From positions 1 to 32,188 of the forward strand of contig MSJI02000318.1 in the NCBI GenBank assembly GCA_001931905.2: a stretch of DNA of 32,188 nucleotides, in the 5' to 3' direction. The position numbers and the translations under genes were made by a program. The notes below the pieces were generated by a model. That model saw only the letters and a list, made by a program, of their open reading frames with translations, was not told the DNA's origin and did no database searches. Shown here in pieces: positions 1 through 9,500 of this stretch. How positions within the stretch are numbered: the stretch's first letter is position 1; every line of letters begins with the position of its first letter. Source of the DNA: Cladosporium sp. IMV 00045. Its lineage: Eukaryota; Ascomycota; Dothideomycetes; Cladosporiales; Cladosporiaceae.

Positions 1-739
1 CAGAAGCCAGTGCTTGGACTGGACCATGACACCTTGGTCCTGAACACCGATGGTGACAGCTTCCATGCCCGCGCCGGAGAGGTAAGGGTCAGCGCCAAAG
101 CCTTCCCAGTTACGACCAGCGCGAGCAACGCGGCCAAGGGGGCCTGCAACGGGCAAAAGGGCGACGTTGATTCCCATCTTGAAGTATTCCATGCCCATTG
201 CTTCGCCAAAGCGGCGCATCAGACTGCGGTCGAAAGTGGCGCCGACAGTGATTTGGGCAGGGAACGCAGAGACGAACTCCTGACCACGGATGCCTGAAGG
301 TCCATCGGCAAAGCTGTGTATATCTTGTTAGACACTTCTGTTGCATTGTCTCGTCTTGCTGTGCATCTTGCTTACCAAAACTGAGGAATTCCGAGACGTT
401 CAATGGCAGGCGTGTTGCCAACGCAGTCGCCTTCGTGTCCGTTGGTCATGTTGACCTTTTCGTCAATGGTCATCTGGGAGACGAGGTCACGAGCCCTGGC
501 GTAGGCGCTCTGCCATGATTCGTCGACTCCGCCATCGCCCTCAGCTGGAGTCAGATTAGCTGGTGTTCGCCTCGTTCGTATGATTGAGGCTTACGAGTTG
601 GGTAAACAGGAGGACTTTGTCCATAGTATGGTTCGGAGACATTGGTGAAACCCTCAAGACTGGCAATCCTAGGGTTGGACTGAGCCAGAGCTTGATGGCA
701 TGACAGGAGCAAACCTCCAATTGCTGATGCAGACTTCAT
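1..739 (-). CDS. GH3 family beta-glucosidase, 5' part (partial at left edge)
   Basis: Secreted glycoside hydrolase family 3 enzyme, probably a beta-glucosidase cleaving terminal glucose from cello-oligosaccharides. Spliced exons are 739-595, 544-376 and 313-1 (continuing outside); introns of 50 nt (594-545) and 62 nt (375-314) keep the frame exactly. The 209 visible residues start with a signal peptide (hydrophobic core IGGLLL, likely cut after ALAQ), a short Ser/Pro-rich linker, then GH3 N-terminal domain landmarks: the MTIDEKV helix, GIPQFCFADGPSGIRG, a GPVAGPLGR-like strand (here LLPVAGPLGR), GRNWEGFGADPYLSG, and the start of the SKHW strand. The catalytic nucleophile Asp and C-terminal domains lie beyond the window. 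Start chosen at the ATG directly before the signal sequence; an in-frame TTG three codons upstream is not a credible fungal start. Family certain; substrate inferred. Confidence 0.93.
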
Positions 740-2048
740 GACAGGCAAGTTTGTGCTGGCTCAACAAACTTGAGAGTACATCAGTCACATCTTATGTACC
801 GTTCATTGACCGGTTCATTGACGGTTGTTCGGGTAGTAGTGATACCGGGTTTTCTTGGCCTGAGGGGTACGATAAACTGAGGGATATTGTTGTTCATGCT
901 TGTGGATCCCCTGCAATGGATGAACAGATGCTGAGAAGATGACATTGCGACATCGCAGCCACATAGAAGATCGGCAATTGGAGAATGCTGGAGAAGTCAA
1001 AGCTGTAGAGGAGAAGTTGTGGTAGTGATGCAGGCCAAGATGTGGAGTTGGTAGGAGACCCGCATCCGCATGTTCACACCATTCGATGGAATCCACTTTG
1101 ACCTTTGCTACAAACCTTCGTCCCACATGGACGGATGGACTGCCCGGGATACCGTCTTTTTCTGCATACCCTTCGCGAGAAAAGTATCCGAGATTCGTCT
1201 CCGCAAAATGCCACATGGTGAGGTTCTAGTTCTCACTTTCGTGTGATGTTTGCCTTCTCTGACGAGAACTCCATGATCGTGGTGACGAGTGCTCGAACTC
1301 CTCGAACAAAAGGCTCGCAGTCGAACCCTCAGGTCTTCATAAACGGAAACGCACATACCTACAAACGAAGACAGCCAATTCTTGCCTCGACACGAGTGTG
1401 CAAGGATAAAAGCATGACTCGCAGACTTTGCATTGGATCGGGTTGTCTTCTGCGTTGTCTACCTCGGAGGACCGCCGATGGGCGACCTTTAGTGTCGATC
1501 ACGGGGCATCAATGGCCGAAGGATGTATCGATTTCGCACAGCCTCGACGGTCGACTGGTATTTGTTGGAATGTACAAGCCATTTGGTCAGACCAAGATCA
1601 AAAATTCAATAGTAAAAGATCGTAATTGAGTCGAAGGATACCTCTGATCAATCGTGGCATCGTCGTCGCTGTTAGCCCTCGACGAGTAGCATAACCAAGC
1701 TTCACCCGGATAGCCAAGATTTCTCAAGCACATAGGTGGCTGGCGCCTTTCGCGATGGCCAAGAATTATTGAATACTCCATGTAGTATCCGAGGTTGATC
1801 GTCCGGAAAACAGTGGAGATACGGATACAGCATGCCACCTACTGTACGAAGTAGGAGGGCTCGCCCAAGCACCCTCGTATAAATCTCCAATGAGCGCTTG
1901 AGGGAGAAGACATGGTCAAATTCGGCTCAAGGAAGCAAGACCTCTCCAAATCTGCCAACTTCAAGACCAGAACACCTAGATAAAAAACGTCAAAACCGCA
2001 GCTTACGCAGGACATCGCGACTTTATTTCCAAGATGGATGGCAACAGC
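740..2048. other. Intergenic region, promoter side of the GH3 gene
   Basis: About 1.3 kb between the GH3 start codon and the tRNA terminator. Short open frames on both strands lack coding character, conserved motifs and plausible splice partners, so I call no gene. It presumably contains the promoter of the GH3 gene; I did not recognise a defined carbon-regulator site with confidence. Confidence 0.6.
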
Positions 2049-2052
2049 AAAA
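2049..2052 (-). terminator. RNA polymerase III terminator of the tRNA-Glu gene
   Basis: A TTTT run on the minus strand begins 8 nt beyond the tRNA 3' end, the usual position and form of a Pol III terminator. Confidence 0.7.
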
Positions 2053-2059
2053 GAGAATC

Positions 2060-2162
2060 TTCCGACGCGGGGAATTGAACCCCGGCCTTGTCGGCACTGA
2101 GCTTCTTGTCGAAACAAGTGAAGAATGAGAGCGACAAATCCTAGCCACTAGACCACATCGGA
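2060..2162 (-). tRNA. trnE-CUC: tRNA-Glu (anticodon CUC) with a ~31-nt intron
   Basis: Reading the minus strand, the acceptor stem TCCGATG pairs with CGTCGGA (one T-G pair). The D-arm TGGTCTAGTGGCTAGG (A box) follows, then anticodon stem TGTCG/CGACA around the loop CTCTCA-intron-C, so the anticodon is CTC. The T-arm CGGGG-TTCAATT-CCCCG contains the B box. The intron sits one base 3' of the anticodon (after position 37), the canonical nuclear tRNA intron site, and removing it leaves a 72-nt cloverleaf. The intron can form a CTTGT/ACAAG hairpin with a TTCG loop. Discriminator base reads A; the 3' CCA is not encoded, as expected. The intron boundary could shift by a base. Confidence 0.93.
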
Positions 2163-2737
2163 TTGATGAACGGATCGGTGAGTTTACCGTACTACTCGTC
2201 TGTACAGAGAGGGAAGGAGCGACCCAGCGCGCCTTCCCCGTTTGTCAAGTTGTAAGTGAATGTTTGTGAAGGAAGTGAAAACCGCAACCAATGGTTGGCA
2301 GAGCGAAGAGAGGATATCAAAGACAATATCTAACACCATTCGGGCTCTAAGCAATCAACAATGGTGGAGTCGCTTACTGATCTTGTCCAGAAGAGCCTCG
2401 GTTGTTGGATATCAGCATTCCGGGGAGGATTCTACGACACGTACTATCACGATAGGTATGAAATATTCAGAGATGCTCACAAGAGATGTGAGTTTGACAG
2501 ACTGTACGAATCCCGTGTGTATCTTGACTAAAAGGTAAATCAACAATTCTGGTAGTATGGGGATCTGTGTGGGTTTCCGATCACTTCTTCACTAGATATT
2601 GACTTTGAGGTGAGGACCGGCGCATTGTTCACGGGCCATCCGATGGATGGTGAAGTTTGTTGATAATACAATCGATATCTGTTGGTAATACAAGGGATGA
2701 ATGGGAGTTGACTTGACTCTGCCCATGGTAGTCGAGA
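2163..2737. other. Intergenic region between the tRNA and MTG2 3' end
   Basis: Contains the 5' flank of the tRNA and the 3' flank of MTG2. No convincing coding frame or RNA gene seen. Confidence 0.6.
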
Positions 2738-4528
2738 CTACGAAAACTCGCCTAGCAGGCTAGTCATCATAGCTCGCACGCGCTGCACGCCCTCTTTCTT
2801 CATCGCGCAGACAGGCACGGCGCGGACCTTCTTCGTCCACGCGTTCGCCTTGCCGCTGGGGTGCAGTTCGCTGCCTTCCTGCATTTTCGCCAGGTAAGCT
2901 TGCAGGTTCTGAAAGTTCTTCTGCGTGCCCTCCTTGTCTGCCTTGGTGGCGACGACGAGCCATGGCTTGGCGGAGATGGGCGGCAGTGCGAGCGGAGGGA
3001 GTGATTGTCCCGGTAGTGGCTCGAGGAGAGTCGCTTCTTCCGGCACTGACACGCCGTGTGCGTTCTCGACGCGTGCGTGGCCGAAGTCCAAGTCACTGCT
3101 GGGAGCGTATGTGACCATGCCCTGTTCGTCGGGAGTGTGTTTTCGTTGCGTCGCGGCAGCGAGCTCCTGGGCGCGGATGTTCTCGTACTCGCCGACTTCT
3201 TTCCACAGACCTTTCAGGGCTTGCACGGCGTCTCCGGCGCTGAGATCGACGACGAAAGCCAGGACGCCTGCGCGCTCGATGTGGCGCAGGAAGCCTAGAC
3301 CGAGGCCGCGGTCGAGGTGGGCGTCTACGATCAAGCCTGGAATGTCGGCGATGGTGAAGTTCGTACGCAGCTCGCCGGTGGGGTAGTAGAGAGGGTTCTC
3401 AAGTCTGCCGCGCTGATTGTCAAGCACGACAGTACCGATGTTGGGCGATAGGGTTGTGAATGCCCAGTCGCCGATGCGGGCACGACTGCTGGTGAGTGCT
3501 CGTATCAGCGTACTCTTGCCTGCGTTGGGAAGGCCGACGAGACCGACATCAGCAAGCAGCTTGAGCTCGAGTTGCAGGTGGATGCGAGTGCCCTCGTCGC
3601 CTTTTGTGGCATACTTGGGCTTGGGTTTCGAAGGAGTGACAAAGTGGGTGTTTCCTAATCCGCCACTCGCACCGGCCACAAGCAGCATCGGGGCTTCCAT
3701 AGGCTTGTTGAGATCCAGACGAAAAGGTGCCCGTGGCTCTGACATGGCGAGGACATTGCGACGAGGCTTTGGCAGTTGGGGGAAGTCTTCAGCTGTGAAG
3801 TGATGGGGAACGGCAGCAGGATGAAGCAACCATTTGTCGCGCCGATGAGTGCGCTCGTGTTCTGCAGCTTCGACGGCCTCTAGATCTTCTGCGTTTACTT
3901 CTTCTGGGCGAGAGCCTCTACTGCGTTTCTGCTCTTCCTCGTACTCAGCAACAGGATCATGACGAGATATCTCTCGTATGACGGTTCCGACCGGCACAGT
4001 CAACAATATGTCCTCGCCTCTTTTCCCTCCCTTAGATGTGCCTTGTCCATTTCTTCCTCTGTCTGCTTTGATGGAGCCTCGTCTGGCGATCTTGTGCAAG
4101 CTCGTTTCGCCTCGGATGGCTTGGATATATATCGAGCCTCCAGTTCCTCCGTCTCCGCCATTTGGTGGTCCATCGGGGATGTATTTTTCTCTCAAGAATG
4201 AAATGCAGCCATGGCCTCCGTTTCCAGCGGCAATTGTGAGCGTGCAGGCATCTGTGAATGGCGTCTCGCGGTAGTCCGGAAGCTGTGGGTTCAGGTGGTC
4301 GTATTGGGAGACATCTCTTCCTGGTCTTGGTGCCTCTTCGCTCGCTGTCACCTCAGCTGGTGCAGCCGTTGTCGTTTGCCATCTTCGAGTCAAGTGCCTG
4401 TTACCGATCACTCGAAATCTAGGGGCGAGGCGGGTGGCCGCGCTGGACCATGAGCTATCGAGACATGGATATAGGAAGGGCGTGAGTGTGCTGGAGAGCA
4501 GGCGAGAAGAGCCAAGCGTTGAAGACAT
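2738..4528 (-). CDS. MTG2: Mitochondrial Obg-type GTPase (large ribosomal subunit assembly)
   Basis: Single-exon gene, 596 aa. Obg/CgtA GTPases act in late assembly of the large ribosomal subunit; the fungal Mtg2 form does this on the mitochondrial matrix side. The first ~75 residues are Ser/Thr/Arg-rich with few acidic residues, a probable targeting peptide. The Obg glycine-rich fold begins near residue 91 (FTDACTLTIAAGNGGHGC, then PPNGGDGGTGGSIY at about 121-134). It is interrupted by a charged insertion at about 187-275, then resumes with VAGASGGLGNTHF. The GTPase domain shows G1 GLPNAGKST (332-340), G3 DIPG (395-398) and G4 ATKADK. Start set at the ATG at 4528; the frame runs five codons further to a GTG, which is not used in fungi. 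Divergent from the dehydrogenase gene at 5069. Confidence 0.93.
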   Translation of the reverse strand: MSSTLGSSRLLSSTLTPFLYPCLDSSWSSAATRLAPRFRVIGNRHLTRRWQTTTAAPAEVTASEEAPRPGRDVSQYDHLNPQLPDYRETPFTDACTLTIAAGNGGHGCISFLREKYIPDGPPNGGDGGTGGSIYIQAIRGETSLHKIARRGSIKADRGRNGQGTSKGGKRGEDILLTVPVGTVIREISRHDPVAEYEEEQKRSRGSRPEEVNAEDLEAVEAAEHERTHRRDKWLLHPAAVPHHFTAEDFPQLPKPRRNVLAMSEPRAPFRLDLNKPMEAPMLLVAGASGGLGNTHFVTPSKPKPKYATKGDEGTRIHLQLELKLLADVGLVGLPNAGKSTLIRALTSSRARIGDWAFTTLSPNIGTVVLDNQRGRLENPLYYPTGELRTNFTIADIPGLIVDAHLDRGLGLGFLRHIERAGVLAFVVDLSAGDAVQALKGLWKEVGEYENIRAQELAAATQRKHTPDEQGMVTYAPSSDLDFGHARVENAHGVSVPEEATLLEPLPGQSLPPLALPPISAKPWLVVATKADKEGTQKNFQNLQAYLAKMQEGSELHPSGKANAWTKKVRAVPVCAMKKEGVQRVRAMMTSLLGEFS

Positions 4529-5068
4529 GCGAATGATGTGCACGGTGGTTGCGCAGTCGGATGTTATTACAATGGCCCTCGTATACTGTTTTTCGCGGTC
4601 CAGACTCTGCGCGCGATGATGTCGCCTTCAGCCAGCAACAATTTTGGGTACGAGCAGGCTTCTCCGCGTATGAAGGACGCACCCCAGCCAGCCGGAGATC
4701 CTTCGAGGTCTTGCACTTCTGAGGAAGATCACTCTACCCGCGGACTCACTTCAATCCATGTTGATCAGATCGAACACGAGATCACTAGTGTTACTCCATC
4801 GATGTGACTGCAATATACGAGTCCCAGGCATTTCTGTTACATCATGTTTGCCGTCGGTAGTCGTCTTGCCGCTCCTTCCCCAAGCGAAAGGAGAGAGTGG
4901 TCTGCCCTTCAACTGAGCCTAGGCAACCCGCCATCCTCCATGACACGCCACAGTGAAACCCCTCCTCTATCTGACATACAGCAGTACAATTCACCTAGGC
5001 GCCAAACCGGGATCCGACGCCTCCGCTCCTTGAGCTGAATACGCATTCGTGTGTATATATCTACGCAA
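4529..5068. promoter_or_regulatory. Divergent promoter region, MTG2 / SDR
   Basis: 540 bp between two divergent start codons, so both core promoters must lie here. Overlapping short frames on both strands look non-coding. No individual transcription-factor site stands out. Confidence 0.55.
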
Positions 5069-6373
5069 ATGCCCCCTCTCTCGGACGCCGGCCTTGATGC
5101 CGCACAACTCCTCATCATCATGGCTTCTTCCCTCGTCAAACATGTCGCCTTGAACCCAGTGGTCACTGGACCTCTCCTCTACATCCTTATTCAAGCGCCA
5201 CCGCACATCCAGCAGCCGGTACTACAAGCGCTACGCCAATACGTGTCGCCTCAAACCCTGGAGCGAGCTGTGACGGCTTTGAAATGGCTCCTTGGCCTCG
5301 GTCTCGTTCGCGTCGTGAACCGGTTCCTCTCTGAGCTGGCCCAAAACAACTTCCGCTTCAGATCAGAGAAGCACAAATATGACTGGCCAAAAGAGATCGC
5401 CGTAGTCACCGGAGCAGCAAGTGGCTTCGGTCGACTCATCAGCGAAGGGTTTGCCGCAAAGGGTATCAAGGTGATGGCCCTTGACATCCACGACTCACTT
5501 CCTCTGGACATGCAAGCGAACAAGAAAATTCATTACTACAAATGCGACGTCACGTCGGCAGATGCTGTCAACCAGGTTGCCGAGTTCATCCGCTCCGACC
5601 ATGGAAACCCGAGCATCCTGATCAACAATGCTGGTATCGGTTCAGATAAACACATTCTGCAGATCGAGCCGGAACAGCTGAAGCGTATGTTCGATGTCAA
5701 CACTGTCAGCCACTTCTACACTGCCAAAGCCTTCGTGCCGTCTATGATCGCGCAGCGTAAAGGCCATGTCGTTACGCTTGCCTCGATGGCTTCTTTCATG
5801 GCTGCTCCGGTAAGTCTTATCAGAACACATTTTTCTGAATTGCGGAAGCTAACGTGTCGATAGTATGTCACATTATTCTCGTTCCATATCCTGTCCCCTT
5901 TGCAGTAAATTGCATACGACGTCAAACAAGAGCATACTGACCTATCAAACAGAGGCATGGTGCACTACTGCATGACCAAATCCTCCGCGCTCGCCTTCCA
6001 CGAAGGTCTCGCCTCCGAGCTCCGCAGCAAGAAAAGCGGCGCCCCGGAAATCAAACTAACCTGCGTGCACCCGACCTGGGCAGCGACGCCCTTGATCGCT
6101 CCCTACCGCGAGAAGATCAACAAAAGTGGACAGACCATCATCGACCCGCAGACCGTGGCGGACGCTGTGGTGAAGCAGGTGATGAGCGGGAGAGGCAAGC
6201 AGATCATCCTCGGTGGAGGTTTGGGTTGGCTTGCGGGTGCTCGGGGTTGGCCGCATTGGGTGACTGGTGCTATCGGTATGGTGCAGGCTTGTGAGTGATC
6301 TTGTTGTTCAGATTCATGCTGTGGTTGTCTACTTGCTAATTTCTGTTTAGCGCAAATGGATGCCATGCAGTGA
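5069..6373 (+). CDS. Short-chain dehydrogenase/reductase, RDH10/SDR16C-like, membrane-associated
   Basis: NAD(P)-dependent oxidoreductase, 366 aa after splicing: exons 5069-5808, 5953-6290, 6351-6373. The N-terminal ~110 residues hold hydrophobic stretches (for example LLYILIQ and LKWLLGLGLVRVV) suggesting a membrane anchor. The Rossmann fold follows: TGAASGFG cofactor loop (114-121), NNAG (186-189), catalytic Ser239 (VVTLASMAS) and YCMTK (Tyr252, Lys256), with the family's usual 13-residue Ser-Tyr spacing. The layout resembles the retinol-dehydrogenase-10/SDR16C group, but the substrate is unknown. The first intron cannot be one ordinary intron: the frame only works as a stwintron (separate entry). 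The last intron (6291-6350) has donor GTGAGT and acceptor TTTAG and leaves the short tail SQMDAMQ. Start at 5069; the ATG at 5120 (ATCATGG) is in a stronger context and is an alternative. Confidence 0.9.
5809..5952 (+). other. Probable [D1,2] stwintron (twin spliceosomal intron)
   Basis: The internal intron is 5810-5863: donor GTAAGT, branch-like GCTAACG, acceptor GATAG. It lies between the first G (5809) and second base of the external intron's donor. Removing it joins G5809 to TATGTCAC and recreates a GTATGT donor. The external intron (5809 plus 5864-5952, 90 nt) then has branch TACTGAC and acceptor AACAG. The join gives CC|A GGC ATG, restoring Pro-Gly-Met-Val-His-Tyr and the YCMTK active site. 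Removing 5810-5952 as one intron shifts the frame. Stopping after the internal intron leaves an in-frame TAA at 5906-5908. Confidence 0.85.
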
Positions 6374-7328
6374 TCGAATGCGCGCTTGGGAGAGTCACGA
6401 TCGAGTTCTGACGGACGTAACACTTTAGTCATTTCTCTAATACTCTGACATGATCGACTGCCATGGTCAAAGGAGGGATGCAACCCCGACTCGTGTGTTC
6501 CAGTGGTTAAGCGTCATGAAAAGAATGAATCATTCTATTCGTCCGAGCGGGATCCATGCATTCGCCCAATGTTGCGAGGAACACAAATCTAGTCTTCAAT
6601 CAAAAGCATGCGGACATTTCTAGATGTGTGGCGAATGAGCGAATGAACTCCACTGACAGACTGGACCCTGGCACGACGATTATAGGTGATGATGCTGAGA
6701 CGGATGTCGTGCAGCAAGTGATGCAAATGTTTGCATGATGTTAAGCCTCGTGGGGCCTTCGATAATAATCATCCTGTAGCTGTAGATTTAATCCAACTGG
6801 TGAATGTGGTCAATTCATGGTACGGTTTGTCGATGGCAGGCAGGTTTCCCAGCATCTACGTAAATGTCTCAAGTGTACTTTGTGAAGCGTTGCTGAGGGG
6901 AGGATCACACATTTTCGATGCTTCATCACGGAGATGAATACCGTACACTGATCAATGATAAAGACCAAATGAAAGCACATCTTCAATACCCGCAAATACA
7001 TGCCTATGTAGGAATATCAATCGACCGACCCCTGGTATGCAGCAATCATTTCGTCCTGGCTCGGCCCAAATCGGAGCCTCGGAAGAGTTGGGCACGGTTC
7101 AGAATGTGAGCCATGCGGCCAGTGCTAGCCATAGAAGAGCATGGACTTTCATGGCTGCTGCACACTTTTCTCCAAGTCCTTGTGGCGCGCTGTTCCATCA
7201 TCATTCCTCTATCTACATCCACCACCTCTCCTCTACCCATCTCTTAATTCATCACCCTTCTATACCCATTTCATTGATTGCGAGCCGGTCACTGTATTTG
7301 TATTCCTTTTTCAGCCAATTCCTTCAAG
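6374..7328. other. Intergenic region between SDR and SSC1, including the SSC1 promoter
   Basis: About 950 bp without a supported gene. The part nearest SSC1 (from about 7190) is rich in C and T, as in many fungal promoters and leaders, with a CCAAT motif at 7314-7318. I did not find a clear heat-shock element array by eye. Confidence 0.5.
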
Positions 7329-9500
7329 ATGCTGTCCTCCAGGTTCATGCGGAACGTAAGTGGCCGTCGCATCTCCTCCCTTTTCCTGCTCTTGCGACCA
7401 ACATCGGCTAACCCATCATCCAACAGGCCGTTCCGCGCGCCACCTCTTCTCTTCGTTCCTCCGCATACAGATCCCCCATCACCTCAACATTCAGGAGATC
7501 ATACGCCGAGAAGATCGACAGCGATGAGAAGGTTAAGGGCCCCGTCATCGGTATCGACTTGGGTACCACCAACTCCGCCGTCGCTCTCATGGAGGGCATG
7601 AACCCCAGAATTATTGAGAACTCCGAGGGTGAGCACATGCGCCGCATTAAGAAGATGGAATCGATGGAATACTGACAATACATCAGGTGCCCGTACTACT
7701 CCCTCAGTTGTCGGTTTCACCAAGGAGGGTGAGCGTCTGGTCGGTATTGCCGCCAAGCGCCAGGCCGTCGTCAACCCCGAGAACACTCTCTTCGCCACCA
7801 AGCGTCTCATCGGTCGCAAGTTCTCCGACGCCGAGGTCCAGCGCGACATCCAGCAGGTCCCCTACAAGATTGTTCAGCACACCAACGGCGATGCCTGGCT
7901 CGAGGCCCAGGGCCAGAAGTACTCTCCTTCGCAGATCGGTGGTTTCGTTCTCGGCAAGATGAAGGAGACCGCTGAGGCCTTCGTTGGCAAGCCCCTCAAG
8001 AACGCCGTCGTCACTGTTCCCGCCTACTTCAACGACCAGCAGAGACAGGCCACCAAGGACGCCGGTCAGATCTCCGGTCTTAACGTCATGCGTGTGATCA
8101 ACGAGCCCACTGCCGCCGCCCTCGCCTACGGTCTCGAGAAGGACGACCGCGTTGTCGCCGTCTACGATCTTGGTGGTGGTACTTTCGATATCTCCATCCT
8201 CGAGATCTCCAGCGGTGTGTTCGAGGTCAAGTCCACCAACGGTGACACCCACCTCGGTGGTGAGGACTTCGACATCACCCTCGTCCGCCACCTCGTCCAG
8301 CAGTTCAAGACCGAGCAGGGCATCGACCTCTCCGGTGACCGCATGGCCATCCAGCGTATCCGTGAGGCCGCCGAGAAGGCCAAGATTGAGCTGTCCTCTT
8401 CCCTCCAGACCGACATCAACCTGCCTTTCATCACTGCCGATGCCTCTGGCCCCAAGCACATCAACACCAAGATGACCCGTGCTCAGCTCGAGGGTCTCGT
8501 CGAGCCCCTCGTCAGCAGGACCGTCGAGCCCGTCCGCAAGGCCCTCAAGGATGCCAACCTGCAGTCCAAGGACATCCAGGATGTCATCCTTGTCGGTGGT
8601 ATGACCCGTATGCCCAAGGTCACCGAGACCGTCAAGAGCATCTTCGGCCGTGACCCCGCCAAGTCGGTCAACCCTGACGAGGCTGTCGCCATCGGTGCCG
8701 CCATCCAGGGTGGTGTCCTCTCTGGCCAGGTCACTGACCTCCTCCTTCTCGACGTCACCCCTCTGTCTCTCGGTATTGAGACTCTCGGCGGTGTCTTCAC
8801 CCGTCTGATCAACCGCAACACCACCATCCCTACCAAGAAGTCCCAGACCTTCTCTACCGCCGCTGACTTCCAGTCCGCTGTTGAGATCAAGGTCTACCAG
8901 GGTGAGCGTGAGCTTGTCCGTGACAACAAGCTCCTCGGCAACTTCCAGCTTGTCGGTATCCCCCCTGCGCACCGTGGTGTCCCCCAGATCGAGGTCACCT
9001 TCGACATTGACGCCGACTCCATCATCCACATTGGTGCCAAGGACAAGTCCACCAACAAGGACCAGTCCATCACCATCGCTTCCGGCTCCGGTCTGAGCGA
9101 GGAGGAGATCCAGGGCATGGTCAACGACGCCGAGAAGTACGCCGGCCAGGACAAGGAGCGCAAGGCCGCCATTGAGGCCGCCAACCGCGCCGACTCCGTT
9201 GCCAACGACACCGAGAAGGCCCTCAAGGAGTTCGAGGACCGTCTCGACAAGAGCGAGGCCGAGCCCATCCGCGAGAAGATCAACTCCCTCCGCGAGTTCA
9301 TCGCCAAGAGCCAGGCCGGCGAGGGCGAGATCTCCGCCGAGGAGATGAAGACCAAGACCGACGAGCTCCAGCAGGCCAGCTTGAGCCTCTTCGACAAGAT
9401 GCACAAGGCCAAGGCCGAGCAGCAGCCCGAGGGCCAGCAGCAGCAGGAGGGTCAGCAGGGTGAGCAGCAGCAGGGTGGTGAGGGCGAGAAGAAGCAATAG
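7329..9500 (+). CDS. SSC1: Mitochondrial Hsp70 chaperone (Ssc1)
   Basis: Matrix Hsp70 that drives protein import with the TIM23 motor and folds imported proteins; 680 aa. Exons: 7329-7355 (only MLSSRFMRN), 7427-7628, 7687-9500; introns of 71 and 58 nt. An Arg/Ser-rich presequence ends near FRRSYAEK (about residue 37). The ATPase domain shows the first phosphate motif [10 protein letters not shown] (50-59), then [21 protein letters not shown] and the [11 protein letters not shown] motif. The substrate-binding domain carries [15 protein letters not shown] and an alpha-helical lid. The C-terminus is a Gln/Gly/Glu-rich low-complexity tail ending GEKKQ, with neither HDEL nor EEVD, which together with the presequence argues for a mitochondrial rather than ER or cytosolic paralogue. 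Strong C-ending codon bias indicates high expression. Confidence 0.97.

Noticed and set aside
5810..5952. One conventional intron from GTAAGT to AACAG in the first SDR gene
   Set aside because: It joins phase 0 to phase 2 and destroys the frame before the YxxxK motif; the stwintron model restores it exactly.
6481..6540. tRNA-like D-arm words (CAGTGGTTAAGCG)
   Set aside because: No matching acceptor stem, anticodon arm or B box nearby; only a short chance similarity.
7704..9497. 597-codon antisense open frame opposite SSC1
   Set aside because: A mirror of strong codon bias in Hsp70 genes: the product is a Leu/Gly/Asp-rich string without domain character, and long antisense frames opposite hsp70 are a known artefact.
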